A stretch of DNA of 64,000 bases from AP-15 sp963812675 (lineage in GTDB: Bacteria > Pseudomonadota > Alphaproteobacteria > ATCC43930 > CGMCC-115725), in contig CAWEWR010000019.1 of the NCBI GenBank assembly GCA_963812675.1, forward strand, positions 6,643 to 70,642, in the 5' to 3' direction. The notes under the pieces were generated by a model. It did not search any database. It had not been told where the DNA came from and saw only the letters and a program-made list of their open reading frames with translations. Below, piece after piece: positions 35,227 through 44,554 of the stretch. The first letter of the stretch is position 1; every line of letters starts with the position of its first letter. The translations under genes and the position numbers were made by a program.

Positions 35227-37518
35227 CTACAGCTTGTTCGGGTTCGCCAGCCCGGGCGAGCCCTGGCGTTGCACTTGCTGCGGGACGAGGCCCGCATTGA
35301 TCAGCTGATTGCGCAAATCCTCGGTCAGCGCCCGGGCATCGCGCTGATCGTGCACGACGTGCGGCGTGATCAGCACCAACAGTTCCGTACGCATGCGCGA
35401 GTTGCTTTGGGTCGAAGCCAGGGTGCCGAGGAGCGGGATATCCTTGAGGAAGGGTATGCCGCCGTTATCATTCGAGGCATTGTCGCGGATCAGACCGGCC
35501 ATCCCGACCGTCTGGCCATCCTGCACGGCCACCCGCGTGCGGAATATCTGATCGTTGAAGGTCGGCGAGCCTTGGACCGTGTTCGTCGCGGCGGCCGCGA
35601 CATCGCTGACTTCCTGGGCGATGTCGAGGGAGACGAGCCCGCCGGAATTGACGCGCGGCGTCACCTGCATGATGACGCCGGTCGAATGATAGTCGACGCT
35701 GTTGACGACCGGCGCGTTGGCGGCGAGCGTGCTCGTCGCGGTTCCGGTCAGCACCGGCACCTGCTGGCCGACCTGAAGACGTGCCGGCTCGTTGTCGAGG
35801 ACCATGACCTGAGGAGCCGAGAGCACCTTCACCTTGGTCACCGTGGCGAGCAACGAGAGCGCGAAATTCGGAGATTTGCTCAGTGTGAAAAAGGGATTGG
35901 TCGAGGGAAAGGGCAGGTTGCCGAGAGCAGGAAGGCCCGACTGCGGCCCAAGGGTGAAGGCGACGTGGTCGGCCTTGAAGAAGAATTGGGTGCCGTATTG
36001 CAGCGTATCATTGAGGTCGACCTCGGCGATCGTCGCCTCGATCAGCACCTGGAGCGGGATGATATCGATCTTGCGCAGCATCCCCTCGACTACCGCGTAT
36101 TCGCTCGGCGTCGCATAGATCAACAGCGCATTGTTGCGCCGGTTGGCGATGATGCGCATGCGGTTCTCGGGCGCCGCACCCCCGGGCCCGGTCTCGGCCG
36201 ACAACGGCTCGGTGGCGGGCGGCGGCCCGCCCTCGGCTGCCCCCGGCTGGGGAATCCCGGCGCCTAGGCCACCTCCGGCACCTGCGGCCCCGGCACCTCC
36301 GGCCGCGCCCGGCAGGCCCGTAGTGACGCCGGCCCCACCACCCGCCCCCCCGAGACCTGCGGTGGAACCTTGGCCGCCGAAACCCGTCGTGCCGGCTCCT
36401 GGCCCGCGCCCCCCACCAATCGTCAGCTGTTCAGCGCCGGGCGCAGTGCTCCCCGGGGGGCCAGGCGTCGGGGAGACATTGCGCGGCGTAAACGCTCGCT
36501 GGAGCAGGTTCTCGAGATCGGCGCTTTGGCCGTTCTGCACATAATAGACGTGCCAGGCCCGCGCCGTCGCGTCCTCGAGCTGGTTTGTCAGCCTGAAAAA
36601 TCGTCTTGCCGCATCGATGTAGCGGGCCTGCGACGACACGACCAGAACGGCATTGACCCGATCCATCGGGACGACGCGCACGATGCCGCCGAGAGCACCT
36701 TCGGCCTGAGCCTGCAAGACCCGCTCGAACTCGCTGGCCCGCTTTGCCGGATCGCTGTCGCCCACGGGAAAGAGGGCATAGGACTGACCGGCTAGGATAT
36801 CGATGTCGAAAGCCCGGATGAGACCGACCAGGGTCTGGCGGACCGCGGCGTCCCCGGACACAATCAGCGCGTTGGGCGCCGGGTCGGCGGCAATTTTCCC
36901 GCCCTCTGCAACATAGGGTTCGAGCACCTTGGCAAGATCCTTGGCCGAGGCGTAGCGCAATGGCACGACCTGGGTGCCGGCGCCTATTGCGTTCGCGCCA
37001 GAGACAAGATTGCGGGTCGCACCCGCGGGCATCGGGACGACGGCGTAGACCCCATTCCGTTCGATCAACGTCGCACCGTTCGCGTTGAGCAAAGTCTCGA
37101 GCGTCGGGATCAACGCCGAACGCTGCATCGGGGTACCGGTCTCGATCGAACCGGTGCCATGCACGTTAGGGTCGATCGTGTAGTTCAGATTGAGGGTGGT
37201 GCCGAGAATGGTGCGCACGATCTCCCGGATGTCGGTGTCGACAAAATTTAAGGTCACGTCGCCGGTCTGAGTGGTGGTCGCGCCCGGACCCGGTGGTGGC
37301 ACCACGGGTGCTGCTTCGGCGCCGGACGCGACAAAGGGACGTTGCCGGCTGCGATCGGTGGGGATCGCACTGTTTATTCGGGGCTCCGCAGCTTGCAAGC
37401 TGCTCGGCTGCTCCAAGGGCTCCAAACCCGGCTGCGCCGGCAGCTGCTGACAATCAGCCAGCACGGCGAGCGCTAGGGCGACGGCGAGAGGCCGAAGGGG
37501 GTGCCGCGAGATCAACAT
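35227..37518 (-). CDS. gspD: Type II secretion outer-membrane secretin GspD
   Basis: 763 aa. Multimeric outer-membrane channel. After a hydrophobic leader ending LAVLADC (Asp at -1 makes a lipobox doubtful) come N0 (VTLNFVDTDIREIVRTILGT), N1 (VVPLRYASAKDLAKVLEPYV), N2 and N3 periplasmic domains, then the secretin core (QVLIEATIAEVDLNDTLQYG, VPVLTGTATSTLAANAPVVN, RTRVAVQDGQTVGMAGLIRD). A Gly/Pro/Ala-rich insertion of about 100 residues (350-450) interrupts N3. The start codon overlaps the gspN stop by one base (TAATG). Confidence 0.96.
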   Translation of the reverse strand: MLISRHPLRPLAVALALAVLADCQQLPAQPGLEPLEQPSSLQAAEPRINSAIPTDRSRQRPFVASGAEAAPVVPPPGPGATTTQTGDVTLNFVDTDIREIVRTILGTTLNLNYTIDPNVHGTGSIETGTPMQRSALIPTLETLLNANGATLIERNGVYAVVPMPAGATRNLVSGANAIGAGTQVVPLRYASAKDLAKVLEPYVAEGGKIAADPAPNALIVSGDAAVRQTLVGLIRAFDIDILAGQSYALFPVGDSDPAKRASEFERVLQAQAEGALGGIVRVVPMDRVNAVLVVSSQARYIDAARRFFRLTNQLEDATARAWHVYYVQNGQSADLENLLQRAFTPRNVSPTPGPPGSTAPGAEQLTIGGGRGPGAGTTGFGGQGSTAGLGGAGGGAGVTTGLPGAAGGAGAAGAGGGLGAGIPQPGAAEGGPPPATEPLSAETGPGGAAPENRMRIIANRRNNALLIYATPSEYAVVEGMLRKIDIIPLQVLIEATIAEVDLNDTLQYGTQFFFKADHVAFTLGPQSGLPALGNLPFPSTNPFFTLSKSPNFALSLLATVTKVKVLSAPQVMVLDNEPARLQVGQQVPVLTGTATSTLAANAPVVNSVDYHSTGVIMQVTPRVNSGGLVSLDIAQEVSDVAAAATNTVQGSPTFNDQIFRTRVAVQDGQTVGMAGLIRDNASNDNGGIPFLKDIPLLGTLASTQSNSRMRTELLVLITPHVVHDQRDARALTEDLRNQLINAGLVPQQVQRQGSPGLANPNKL

Positions 37519-38162
37519 TACCGCTGTTGGCGCAGCCGCGCTGCCCTCGGCAGCGCGCCGGGAGGAACAACAGGCACACCCGGAAGCGGTTGCGTGACCG
37601 CCGGGGCGCCAGGCACGGGAACGCGCGGCCTGCCCGGAGGCGGAGGGTTTGGCGGTCGCCCGCCGGGTTGGCCAATTGGCGGTTGCCCAGGCGGCGAGGC
37701 TAAACTTGGATCGAGCTTTGGCTGCAAGGTCTTGGTTCCGCTCGGGCCGCTCAACGAGACTTCGCGGGGCGTGATGCTCTCGATCCGCCAGCCGCTTACG
37801 GCGTCGCCTTCCGCGACCTTCAACGGCTTGTCGCCGCTGACCGCGAAAATTGCGAGACGGTGGCCGGGCGTCGTAACGATCCCGGTCAGCCTCGCATCGG
37901 TCAGATCGTCAGCTGCAGCTCCGCTGGGAGCGTCTTGCGCAGGCCGCCGCGTGCTGCTGAAGAGCGGTCGAGCGAGGGCAGCGGCAACCAGCTCCTCGGG
38001 TCTCGGGTTCTGCGGCCGAGTCATTGGGCTCGCCGCTTCGGACCGCGCCGCTTGGGCAACCACCGCGTCCTCCGTCCCGGCGGGCGCGAGCTCAATGATG
38101 AGGATCGCGGCGAACAGCAGACATCCCCCGCCCAGCAGCAACAGCACGAGGCGATCGATCAT
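37518..38162 (-). CDS. Type II secretion GspN/GspC-like inner-membrane protein
   Basis: 214 aa. One N-terminal transmembrane helix (RLVLLLLGGGCLLFAAILII), then a periplasmic homology-region-like domain: ARPLFSSTRRPAQD, LTGIVTTPGHRLAIFAVSGD, LKVAEGDAVSGWRIESITPR. It ends in an unusually Pro/Gly-rich tail (about 60 residues). The domain matches the HR domain that links the inner-membrane platform to the secretin N0 domain in GspC, and is annotated GspN in Alphaproteobacteria. No other gspC candidate is present, so this probably fills that role. ATGA overlap with gspM. Confidence 0.85.
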   Translation of the reverse strand: MIDRLVLLLLGGGCLLFAAILIIELAPAGTEDAVVAQAARSEAASPMTRPQNPRPEELVAAALARPLFSSTRRPAQDAPSGAAADDLTDARLTGIVTTPGHRLAIFAVSGDKPLKVAEGDAVSGWRIESITPREVSLSGPSGTKTLQPKLDPSLASPPGQPPIGQPGGRPPNPPPPGRPRVPVPGAPAVTQPLPGVPVVPPGALPRAARLRQQR

Positions 38163-38710
38163 TGCTTGACCGCCACCGATTTCTCGCCATCACGGTAACC
38201 ATAAACATCGAGACCGGCATCGAGCCCCGCAGCCGCCGGCGTGCCAGGCCGCCTCAACACCCCGTGGATGTGCAGATTGTCGATCACCAGAGGCGGTGTG
38301 GCAGACTCGAGCTTGGCGAGGAATTTGACCAGCGTCTCGTAGGACCCGCTGAGGACGTAGCGCAGTCCGATGCGGCGATACCCCGAGCGCGCCTCGGCCG
38401 GAAGACTTTCGGTGCTGCCGATCGTCGCGCCGGCGGAGGCAGCGAGTTCCTCTATGCGGCTTTGCAGCGTGGCCGCAGCTATCGGATCGCTGGCACCCTC
38501 CAAAGTGATCTTGCGTGTGCCAGCAGCCGCACGCAGCTGCTCGACGCGGGCGCGCAGAGCCGGCAGCTCGTCCGCAGCGGCGCGCAGCCGCGGCACCAGC
38601 ATGCGCCGATCCTCCAGCACGGCAGCCCGCTCGGCGTAGAGCCCGAGCAAAGGCGAGACGACCAGGAGATAGACGCTTCCCAGCGCGACGAGCAGCAAGC
38701 TCAGCGCCAA
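38159..38710 (-). CDS. gspM: Type II secretion inner-membrane protein GspM
   Basis: 183 aa of the shorter GspM-b type. One N-terminal membrane helix (LSLLLVALGSVYLLVVSPLL), a coiled-coil segment (ERAAVLEDRRMLVPRLRAAA), then a ferredoxin-like periplasmic domain (LPAEARSGYRRIGLRYVLSG, SYETLVKFLAKLESATPPLV). GspM binds GspL in the platform. The start is uncertain: TTG 38710 is used, 41 bases after gspL, with no good ATG/GTG upstream in frame. Confidence 0.88.
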   Translation of the reverse strand: MALSLLLVALGSVYLLVVSPLLGLYAERAAVLEDRRMLVPRLRAAADELPALRARVEQLRAAAGTRKITLEGASDPIAAATLQSRIEELAASAGATIGSTESLPAEARSGYRRIGLRYVLSGSYETLVKFLAKLESATPPLVIDNLHIHGVLRRPGTPAAAGLDAGLDVYGYRDGEKSVAVKQ

Positions 38711-38751
38711 AAGCCGGCCTCGCCGGCCAGTCGGTAGGGCGGTAAACGAGG

Positions 38752-39789
38752 CTACGGCCTGACCTCCGCGTTGATCGTGAAAAGCTCGGCCCGGAGGGCC
38801 TCGAGCCGGGTGACGGGTGCCGAAAAACCGGGATTCCGGAACTCGGGATCGGCGGCCAGCGCCCCAATCAACCGCGCGGCTGCGGCAGAGCGGCCGCTCA
38901 GCGTCAGTTTACGCTGCCGCAGCTCCATCTCGGTCAGGTAGGTGTCGTCTGGCAAGACGCGGGTCGCGGCCGCCAATACGACTAGCGGCCGCCCGGCCTT
39001 GTCGCGCTCGCTTTCGATAAAGCCGGCATTGCCCGACAGGCGATCGATATCCTGGCGCAGTTTGTCGGCCTCTGCGGCGGCGGCTCGAGCACTCGCGACT
39101 TGACCGTTGAGAGAAGCCAAGGCCAGCTCCTGGCGTACGAAGGGCGTCACTACAGCGGCGATTGCGAGAGCGGCGCAGCATGCGGTGGCCGGCCAGAGCA
39201 GGCGGTGCGAGGCGTGATGCTTGCGAGTTCCGTCCCCGTTGAGCGGCAGGTAAGTCCCCTCGTCCTGACCGTCGGCAATCTCCACCCGCCTCGGCCGAAT
39301 TCCGACCGCAGCGAGATCGGTGAGCAGCGGGTCGAGGTTCGCTTTTGGGACCAGAGAGAGGCGCACCGATAGCCGCCCGTTTTGCCGGTCGGCCGCAATG
39401 ACTCGATGATTCCAGTAGAGTTCCTCAGCTGTGAACGGGGTCTCGCGGTCCATTTCGAAGGCGAGCGCCTGATCGAGCTCCCGTTCGGCAGCAAGTGGCA
39501 GGCTCACCGTTTTTCCCAGCACGTCGGCCTCGCCGAGGCGAAGCACCGTAGTCTTACCCGCCATGCGGGGCAGGCCGGCCATACCGATCGCTCCGAGCGC
39601 AAAATGGCCGAGCGGGCTATCCTTGCCGTTATGGCGTTGGTCGACGGCAACAGCTTCGACCCCCTGCCCTAGGGAACCGATCGGAGTAATCACCAGCGCA
39701 TCGCCGGTGCCCAGCGCAGACCGTCGCAGTTCCTGCGGCAGCAAGTCCGCAAGCTGCGCGCACCACCAGGCAAAGAACTCGCGTAACAT
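38752..39789 (-). CDS. gspL: Type II secretion inner-membrane protein GspL
   Basis: 345 aa from ATG 39789. Cytoplasmic actin-like N-terminal part (LREFFAWWCAQLADLLPQEL, LAAERELDQALAFEMDRETP with PFTAEELYW), one transmembrane helix (LLWPATACCAALAIAAVVTP), and a PilN-like periplasmic domain (DTYLTEMELRQRKLTLSGRS, ARLIGALAADPEF). GspL connects the GspE ATPase to the platform. The family's N-terminus starts at the MLREFF methionine; the open frame 12 codons further up is not used. Confidence 0.9.
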   Translation of the reverse strand: MLREFFAWWCAQLADLLPQELRRSALGTGDALVITPIGSLGQGVEAVAVDQRHNGKDSPLGHFALGAIGMAGLPRMAGKTTVLRLGEADVLGKTVSLPLAAERELDQALAFEMDRETPFTAEELYWNHRVIAADRQNGRLSVRLSLVPKANLDPLLTDLAAVGIRPRRVEIADGQDEGTYLPLNGDGTRKHHASHRLLWPATACCAALAIAAVVTPFVRQELALASLNGQVASARAAAAEADKLRQDIDRLSGNAGFIESERDKAGRPLVVLAAATRVLPDDTYLTEMELRQRKLTLSGRSAAAARLIGALAADPEFRNPGFSAPVTRLEALRAELFTINAEVRP

Positions 39790-40028
39790 GATCCGAGACG
39801 AAGCCGATAAAAATCCAGCCTGCACCGCCGCCGCTGCCCCTTAAAGGCGGCAGCGGTCCAGAAAGGCCCCTCCACCCTTCAGCTTGCTGCCCGACAGGAG
39901 ATTTGCCGAATATGGCTCGATCAAGGCAAGCTCGCCGGGAGGATGGTGGCTGTGCCGCGGTAAATAAGGGACGCGGCGTGGCAACGACGCCGCGCGCTGG
40001 GCGCCATAACGCGAATCGCTCGGGGATC

Positions 40029-40652
40029 TCACGACTGAGGAGCGGCAATCAAATCCGGAAAGCGGCGTCGATCGTTCTCGCCGAAGACGAGCCGGACGCG
40101 AATGAGCTCCGGAATCGCCGGGCCGTCCCACTGTGCTTGCCACGCGGTTTCCTGCCCTGGTGAAGACGTACCCCAATAAGCGAGATCGAGGCGCTCGACA
40201 TTTCCCACCAATTCGGTTTCGGTCGGCGGGGTCGCGGCGGTGGAAAGTTCGTGGCGATGCGGGGTCCAGCGCAACACGAGCCGACCGTGGCTCAGCTCGA
40301 GCGTGATGTCGGCTCGCTGGGTGGTTCCGAGCCCGGTCGGCAGATCGCCGACGAAGGCCAGGCTCGCAGCGCTACCCTTCAGCTCCGCGCCACCCGCCGC
40401 GCTGACCCCCGGGCCGAAAGACGGTGAGGGAGCGATCCCGCTCAGCAGAGCGCGCAGAATGCGCGCGGCCGCATCGAGCTCGGCGGTTTCCCCCACCCGC
40501 CGAGATTGCGCCTCCCAGAGTGTGAGCCCGGTGCGTACGCCCTGTGTTAGGCCGATTATCAGGAAGCCGAGCACCGTCACGACGACGAGAATTTCGAGCA
40601 GAGTGAACCCGCCCTGCCGAGCGAAGGTGCGCCCGTCCGCCGGCGGACTCAT
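40029..40652 (-). CDS. gspJ: Type II secretion minor pseudopilin GspJ
   Basis: 207 aa. Prepilin leader and methylated helix RQGGFTLLEILVVVTVLGFL, then GLTQGVRTGLTLWEAQSRRV and a globular GspJ domain (DITLELSHGRLVLRWTPHRH, NVERLDLAYWGTSSPGQETA). It overlaps gspI by ATGA. A 239-base gap separates it from gspL, the only sizeable gap in the run. Confidence 0.92.
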   Translation of the reverse strand: MSPPADGRTFARQGGFTLLEILVVVTVLGFLIIGLTQGVRTGLTLWEAQSRRVGETAELDAAARILRALLSGIAPSPSFGPGVSAAGGAELKGSAASLAFVGDLPTGLGTTQRADITLELSHGRLVLRWTPHRHELSTAATPPTETELVGNVERLDLAYWGTSSPGQETAWQAQWDGPAIPELIRVRLVFGENDRRRFPDLIAAPQS

Positions 40653-41071
40653 CGGGCCGTCCCTGCGGTGCCGAGACGCAATGTTCTCAGCACCACCGAC
40701 CGGGGGCCCTCATGCCCAGGCCAGGAGATCGCGACCTCGACATTGAACAAGGTGGTGGTCGCCGATGATACGCCGTCTTGCGCCAACGACTGCCGCGAGG
40801 TCAGCGGCGAGACGCGAAGCGCCCAGCGGTAGCCGCCGCCGTCATCCCCGGTCAATTCGCCCTCGACCAACGCGGCGTCGCGCCCGACCGCCGCCAAATG
40901 CGACTGGGCGCGCTGAACGGCCTCCTCGGCCCGCGCCGCGGTGTCCACGGCAAAGAGCCCGCCGCTTCCCGCACGGAAGAGGCCCACCAAGGCCAACCCG
41001 GCAATTGCCAATGCGACGACGACTTCGAGCAGTGTGAAACCGTTTTCCCGGGTGCCGTGATCAGCGGACAT
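40649..41071 (-). CDS. gspI: Type II secretion minor pseudopilin GspI
   Basis: 140 aa. Prepilin motif RENGFTLLEVVVALAIAGLA and a short globular domain ending SWPGHEGPRSVVLRTLRLGT, the usual GspI length. It starts inside the end of gspH (11-base overlap) and overlaps gspJ by 4 bases. GspI nucleates the GspI-J-K tip complex. Confidence 0.92.
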   Translation of the reverse strand: MSADHGTRENGFTLLEVVVALAIAGLALVGLFRAGSGGLFAVDTAARAEEAVQRAQSHLAAVGRDAALVEGELTGDDGGGYRWALRVSPLTSRQSLAQDGVSSATTTLFNVEVAISWPGHEGPRSVVLRTLRLGTAGTAR

Positions 41072-41537
41072 CGGCGACGCTCACTCTCCCGGTCAGCCAA
41101 TCGACACCGACCGCCGTGCGCCGCGTGCCCTCGGCGAGAATGATCCTGCCCCCGGTGGAACTGCCGTCGGGGTTAAAGCGGATATCGCCCACCTTGGCTC
41201 GGCGGTTTTCACCGGTGATGGTCAGAAGCTCGATCGAGAGATCAGCTGGCAGGCGGCGCTCCGCCCCCGCGCCGACACGATAGACGTGGCCGCTCACATC
41301 GAGATCGAAGCGCACCGGCCGATTGCTCGCTATCGCCTCCGACCGCGCCAGGCGCAGTCCCGAGGCGAGCTCGGAGGCCGTCCCCTTGAGCCCGAGCCCG
41401 CTGCTCCACGGAGGCTTGTAACCGGCAACGAGAACCAACGCTAAACCGAGAATAGCAAGGGTGACGACGACCTCGATCAGAGTAAAACCGGCATAGTGCT
41501 GCTGATCGAGCCGGGAGGCTCTACACCGCGAGATCAT
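41061..41537 (-). CDS. gspH: Type II secretion minor pseudopilin GspH
   Basis: 158 aa. Prepilin helix GFTLIEVVVTLAILGLALVL and a GspH/FimT domain: ASELASGLRLARSEAIASNR, VRFDLDVSGHVYRVG, DIRFNPDGSSTGGRIILAEG. It overlaps the end of gspF by 17 bases. The leader before the cleavage Gly carries basic residues (SRLDQQHYAG). Confidence 0.92.
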   Translation of the reverse strand: MISRCRASRLDQQHYAGFTLIEVVVTLAILGLALVLVAGYKPPWSSGLGLKGTASELASGLRLARSEAIASNRPVRFDLDVSGHVYRVGAGAERRLPADLSIELLTITGENRRAKVGDIRFNPDGSSTGGRIILAEGTRRTAVGVDWLTGRVSVADVR

Positions 41538-42744
41538 TGAGGCTCAGCATTGCCGTCAGCAGCGCGCTGACAATCCCGGCGACGGCGAGACCCATCGCAA
41601 TCGTGATCATCGGCACCGCGAGCGCGACGAGCCGCTGCATCATCAAGCGGGCTTGCTCGTCGTGGATATCGGCGGCTTTGAGCGCCATCGACGAGAGCTG
41701 CGCGGCCTCCTCGCCGAGCTGCAGCAGGTGGATGGTCCGCGCCGGGAACACGCCGGCGGCGGCGAGCGGCCGGGCGAGGCCGCCGCCGCCCTTTGCGCCG
41801 AGTGCTGCCGCTTCGACCGCGGCCGCGGCGGCGAGATTGCCGAGCGCATCCTTGGCGATGCCGAGTGCCGAAATCAACGGGACGCCATTCTGCAACAGAC
41901 TGCCGAGCGTGCGGGTGAGCCGCGCCGCGAGAGTCTCGCGCAATAACCCGCCGGCAACCGGCAGACGCAGCAGCACGCGATCGAACTTCAGGCGGTAGGC
42001 GGGCCGCGCCAACAGCTGCCGGGCGATCAGCCCGCCCGCTAAAAGCGCCAGGAACAGCCAGGGCGCCAAGGCGCCGACGACCGTCCCGACGGTCATCAGC
42101 ACGCGTGTCGCAGCAGGCAACTCGGCACCGGCCTGCTCGAAAATCGGCGTGAACTGCGGCAGCACGTAATCGAGGAGCAGCACAATCGAGCCGATCGCTG
42201 CGACGATCAGCAGCGCCGGATAGATCAGCGCCGAACGCAGATTGGCGCTGAGGCTGCGCTCGCGCTCGAGGAGCGTCGCCAGCCGGTCGAGCGTCGCCGG
42301 CAGGGTGCCGCCTGCCTCTCCGGCCCGCACCAGGCCGACATAGAGTTTGGAGAAGCTTCGCGGTTCGGCGGCGAGGGCGGCTGCGAGCGAGCTGCCGGAA
42401 CGCACCTTGTCGCGCACATTGCCGAGAATTCCCCGGGCCCGGGCATTGCGGGTGTTTTCCACGACGAAACGCAGCGCGCGATCGAGGTCCTGCCCCGCCC
42501 CCAGCATGATCGACAGCTCGCGGGTGACCTCGCTGAGCGAGTTCTTGTCGAGGCCGCGGCTGCGGCCGAGCTCGATCTGCAATAAGTCGGCCCAGCCGCC
42601 GCGCCCCGCGGCCAAATCGGCACGCAACACGATCTGCCCTTGGCGCTGCAGCCGCTCGACGACTGCCGCTCGATCCGGCGCCTCCATCACGCCGCGGGCG
42701 ACATCACCGCCGGGATTTACCGCCGACCAGCGAAAGGACGGCAT
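41521..42744 (-). CDS. gspF: Type II secretion inner-membrane platform protein GspF
   Basis: 407 aa polytopic platform protein. It has a cytoplasmic N-terminus (FRWSAVNPGGDVARGVMEAP) and two T2SSF domains: SEVTRELSIMLGAGQDLDRA with LVRAGEAGGTLPATLDRLAT, and the second with LTRTLGSLLQNGVPLISALG and LLQLGEEAAQLSSMALKAAD. There are three membrane segments. One base separates it from gspE. Confidence 0.95.
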   Translation of the reverse strand: MPSFRWSAVNPGGDVARGVMEAPDRAAVVERLQRQGQIVLRADLAAGRGGWADLLQIELGRSRGLDKNSLSEVTRELSIMLGAGQDLDRALRFVVENTRNARARGILGNVRDKVRSGSSLAAALAAEPRSFSKLYVGLVRAGEAGGTLPATLDRLATLLERERSLSANLRSALIYPALLIVAAIGSIVLLLDYVLPQFTPIFEQAGAELPAATRVLMTVGTVVGALAPWLFLALLAGGLIARQLLARPAYRLKFDRVLLRLPVAGGLLRETLAARLTRTLGSLLQNGVPLISALGIAKDALGNLAAAAAVEAAALGAKGGGGLARPLAAAGVFPARTIHLLQLGEEAAQLSSMALKAADIHDEQARLMMQRLVALAVPMITIAMGLAVAGIVSALLTAMLSLNDLAV

Positions 42745-42745
42745 C

Positions 42746-44485
42746 CTAAGCCTCGCTCCGGATGCAGCGCACGACCTCCTCGATCGTGGTATCGCCTTCG
42801 ATCACCGCGATCAGGCCGTTGTCGAAGATCGGGCGCATGCCTTGTTCGATTGCCGTGCGCTCGATCGCCGAGTCGTCGGCTCCCTCGAAGATCAGGCGGT
42901 CGATCGCCCTGTTCGGCACCAGGAGCTCGGCGATGGCCCGCCGGCCGCGATACCCGGTGCCGCGGCATGCGGGGCAGCCCTTCGGATGAAAAAGGGTGAT
43001 CGCCTCGGCTGGAGCGAGGCGTTCGAGGCCGAGCCGTTCGATCAGAGCTGACGGCGCCGGATCGGGAGTCCTGCACACTGGACACAGCCGGCGGACGAGC
43101 CGCTGGGCGAGGACTGCCTTAAGCGTTGCCGTCATCAGGTAATCTTCGAGCCCCATGTCGCGCAGCCGCGTCATCGTCGCCGCGGCCGAATTCGTATGGA
43201 TGGTCGACAGCACGAGATGGCCGGTCAACGCCGCCTGCACCGCGATCTGCACGGTTTCGAGATCGCGGATCTCGCCGATCATGATGACGTCGGGATCCTG
43301 CCGCAGGATCGAGCGCAACAGGTTCGCGAAATTGAGCCCGATCTGCGGCTTTACCTGGATCTGGTTGATGCCGGTCAGCTGATACTCGATCGGATCTTCG
43401 ACCGTTACGACATTGCGCGCCACCGTGTTCAGCTTGAGGAGGCCGGTGTAGAGCGTCGTCGTCTTGCCGCTGCCCGTCGGTCCCGTTACCAGCACCATGC
43501 CATTCGGCAGATCGAGCGCGCGTTCAATTCCCTGCCGGATGTCGGCAGGCAGACCGAGCTTGGCGTAGTCGAACTCGACGGCGGTGCGGTCGAGGATTCG
43601 CAATACGACCTTTTCGCCGTGCAGGGAGGGGATTGTCGAAACCCGGAAGTCGATCTCGTGGCCGCGCACCGTCAGCTTGATTCGGCCGTCCTGCGGCAGC
43701 CGGCGTTCGGCAATGTCGAGCCGCGCCATGATCTTTATGCGCGAGATGACGGCGGCCTGAAGGCGTGCCGGCGGCGGCTCGACCTCGTGCAGCACGCCGT
43801 CGTAGCGATAGCGTATCCGCAACCGATCCGGAAACGGCTCGAGATGAACGTCCGAGGCGTGCGTCTCGACCGCCCGCGCGATCAACTGATTGACGAGGCG
43901 GATGACCGGCGCCTCGCTGGCCAGGTCCTTGAGCCGCTCCGCATCCTCTTCCGCCGGCTCGGCGCCGGCGGCCATGTCGTTGAGCACCTCCTCGGGGTCG
44001 CTTCCCTCGCCGAGCTCGGCATAGAGCCGCTCGAGCGCGGCTTCAAGCTCGATCGGCACGGCGACCGCGACCGCGACCGACCGGCCGAGCGCCGCCCCGA
44101 TGGCGTTACGGGTAAAGACGTCGAGCGGATCGGCCATGGCGAGCGTCGCCCGATCATCGCTCGCCGCGATCGGCAATGCGCGAACTCGGCGCAGGAATTT
44201 CGGCTTTAACCGATCGTGAAACAGCGGTGCGTCCGGATAGTCTGCGGTCCCGACCAGCGGCGCCGCAATCAGCTGCGCCAAGGCTTCGGCGAGCCCGCGG
44301 TCGCTGACCAGGCCGAGTTGGGTCAGTACCTGGTCGAGCCGGGCCCCGGTCTCGGCTGCGACGCGGCGTGCGCGGTCCAGGGTGCGCCGGTCAATGGCAC
44401 CGCTGTCGACAAGGCTCGCGCCGAGCTTGGCGACCAATTCTCCGGCGTCCTGATTGCTTGGAGAAGCGATAGGCTCGAAAGTCAT
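42746..44485 (-). CDS. gspE: Type II secretion ATPase GspE
   Basis: 579 aa cytoplasmic hexameric ATPase powering pseudopilus assembly. The N-terminal domain binds GspL; the core has RLVNQLIARAVETHASDVHL, Walker A GPTGSGKTTTLYTGLLKLNT, the Asp box VVTVEDPIEYQLTGINQIQV, Walker B DPDVIMIGEIRDLETVQIAV, the His box TGHLVLSTIHTNSAAAT, and a C-terminal zinc-binding tetracysteine (CPVC and CPAC). First gene of the minus-strand operon; the start is ATG 44485, with the divergent peptidase gene 69 bases away. Confidence 0.96.
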   Translation of the reverse strand: MTFEPIASPSNQDAGELVAKLGASLVDSGAIDRRTLDRARRVAAETGARLDQVLTQLGLVSDRGLAEALAQLIAAPLVGTADYPDAPLFHDRLKPKFLRRVRALPIAASDDRATLAMADPLDVFTRNAIGAALGRSVAVAVAVPIELEAALERLYAELGEGSDPEEVLNDMAAGAEPAEEDAERLKDLASEAPVIRLVNQLIARAVETHASDVHLEPFPDRLRIRYRYDGVLHEVEPPPARLQAAVISRIKIMARLDIAERRLPQDGRIKLTVRGHEIDFRVSTIPSLHGEKVVLRILDRTAVEFDYAKLGLPADIRQGIERALDLPNGMVLVTGPTGSGKTTTLYTGLLKLNTVARNVVTVEDPIEYQLTGINQIQVKPQIGLNFANLLRSILRQDPDVIMIGEIRDLETVQIAVQAALTGHLVLSTIHTNSAAATMTRLRDMGLEDYLMTATLKAVLAQRLVRRLCPVCRTPDPAPSALIERLGLERLAPAEAITLFHPKGCPACRGTGYRGRRAIAELLVPNRAIDRLIFEGADDSAIERTAIEQGMRPIFDNGLIAVIEGDTTIEEVVRCIRSEA

Positions 44486-44554
44486 GACGGCATTATATCA
44501 CGAACGGCACCACTGACCGCCGGACAGAATAGCTCGAACGGGGGTTGCGGGCGA
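44486..44554. promoter_or_regulatory. Divergent promoter region between gspE and the prepilin peptidase gene
   Basis: Only 69 bases separate the starts of the T2SS operon and the divergent prepilin peptidase gene, so both promoters must lie here or inside the coding regions. A TATATCA-containing segment at 44494-44500 is the most AT-rich part. Exact -35/-10 boxes are not assignable by eye. Confidence 0.45.

Noticed and set aside
37447..37518. GspD as a lipoprotein
   Set aside because: The leader ends LAVLADC with Asp before the Cys, which does not fit the lipobox; a plain signal peptide is equally possible.
39629..40048. Minus-strand frame between gspJ and gspL
   Set aside because: Overlaps the N-terminus of gspL in another frame and has no known T2SS or other signature.
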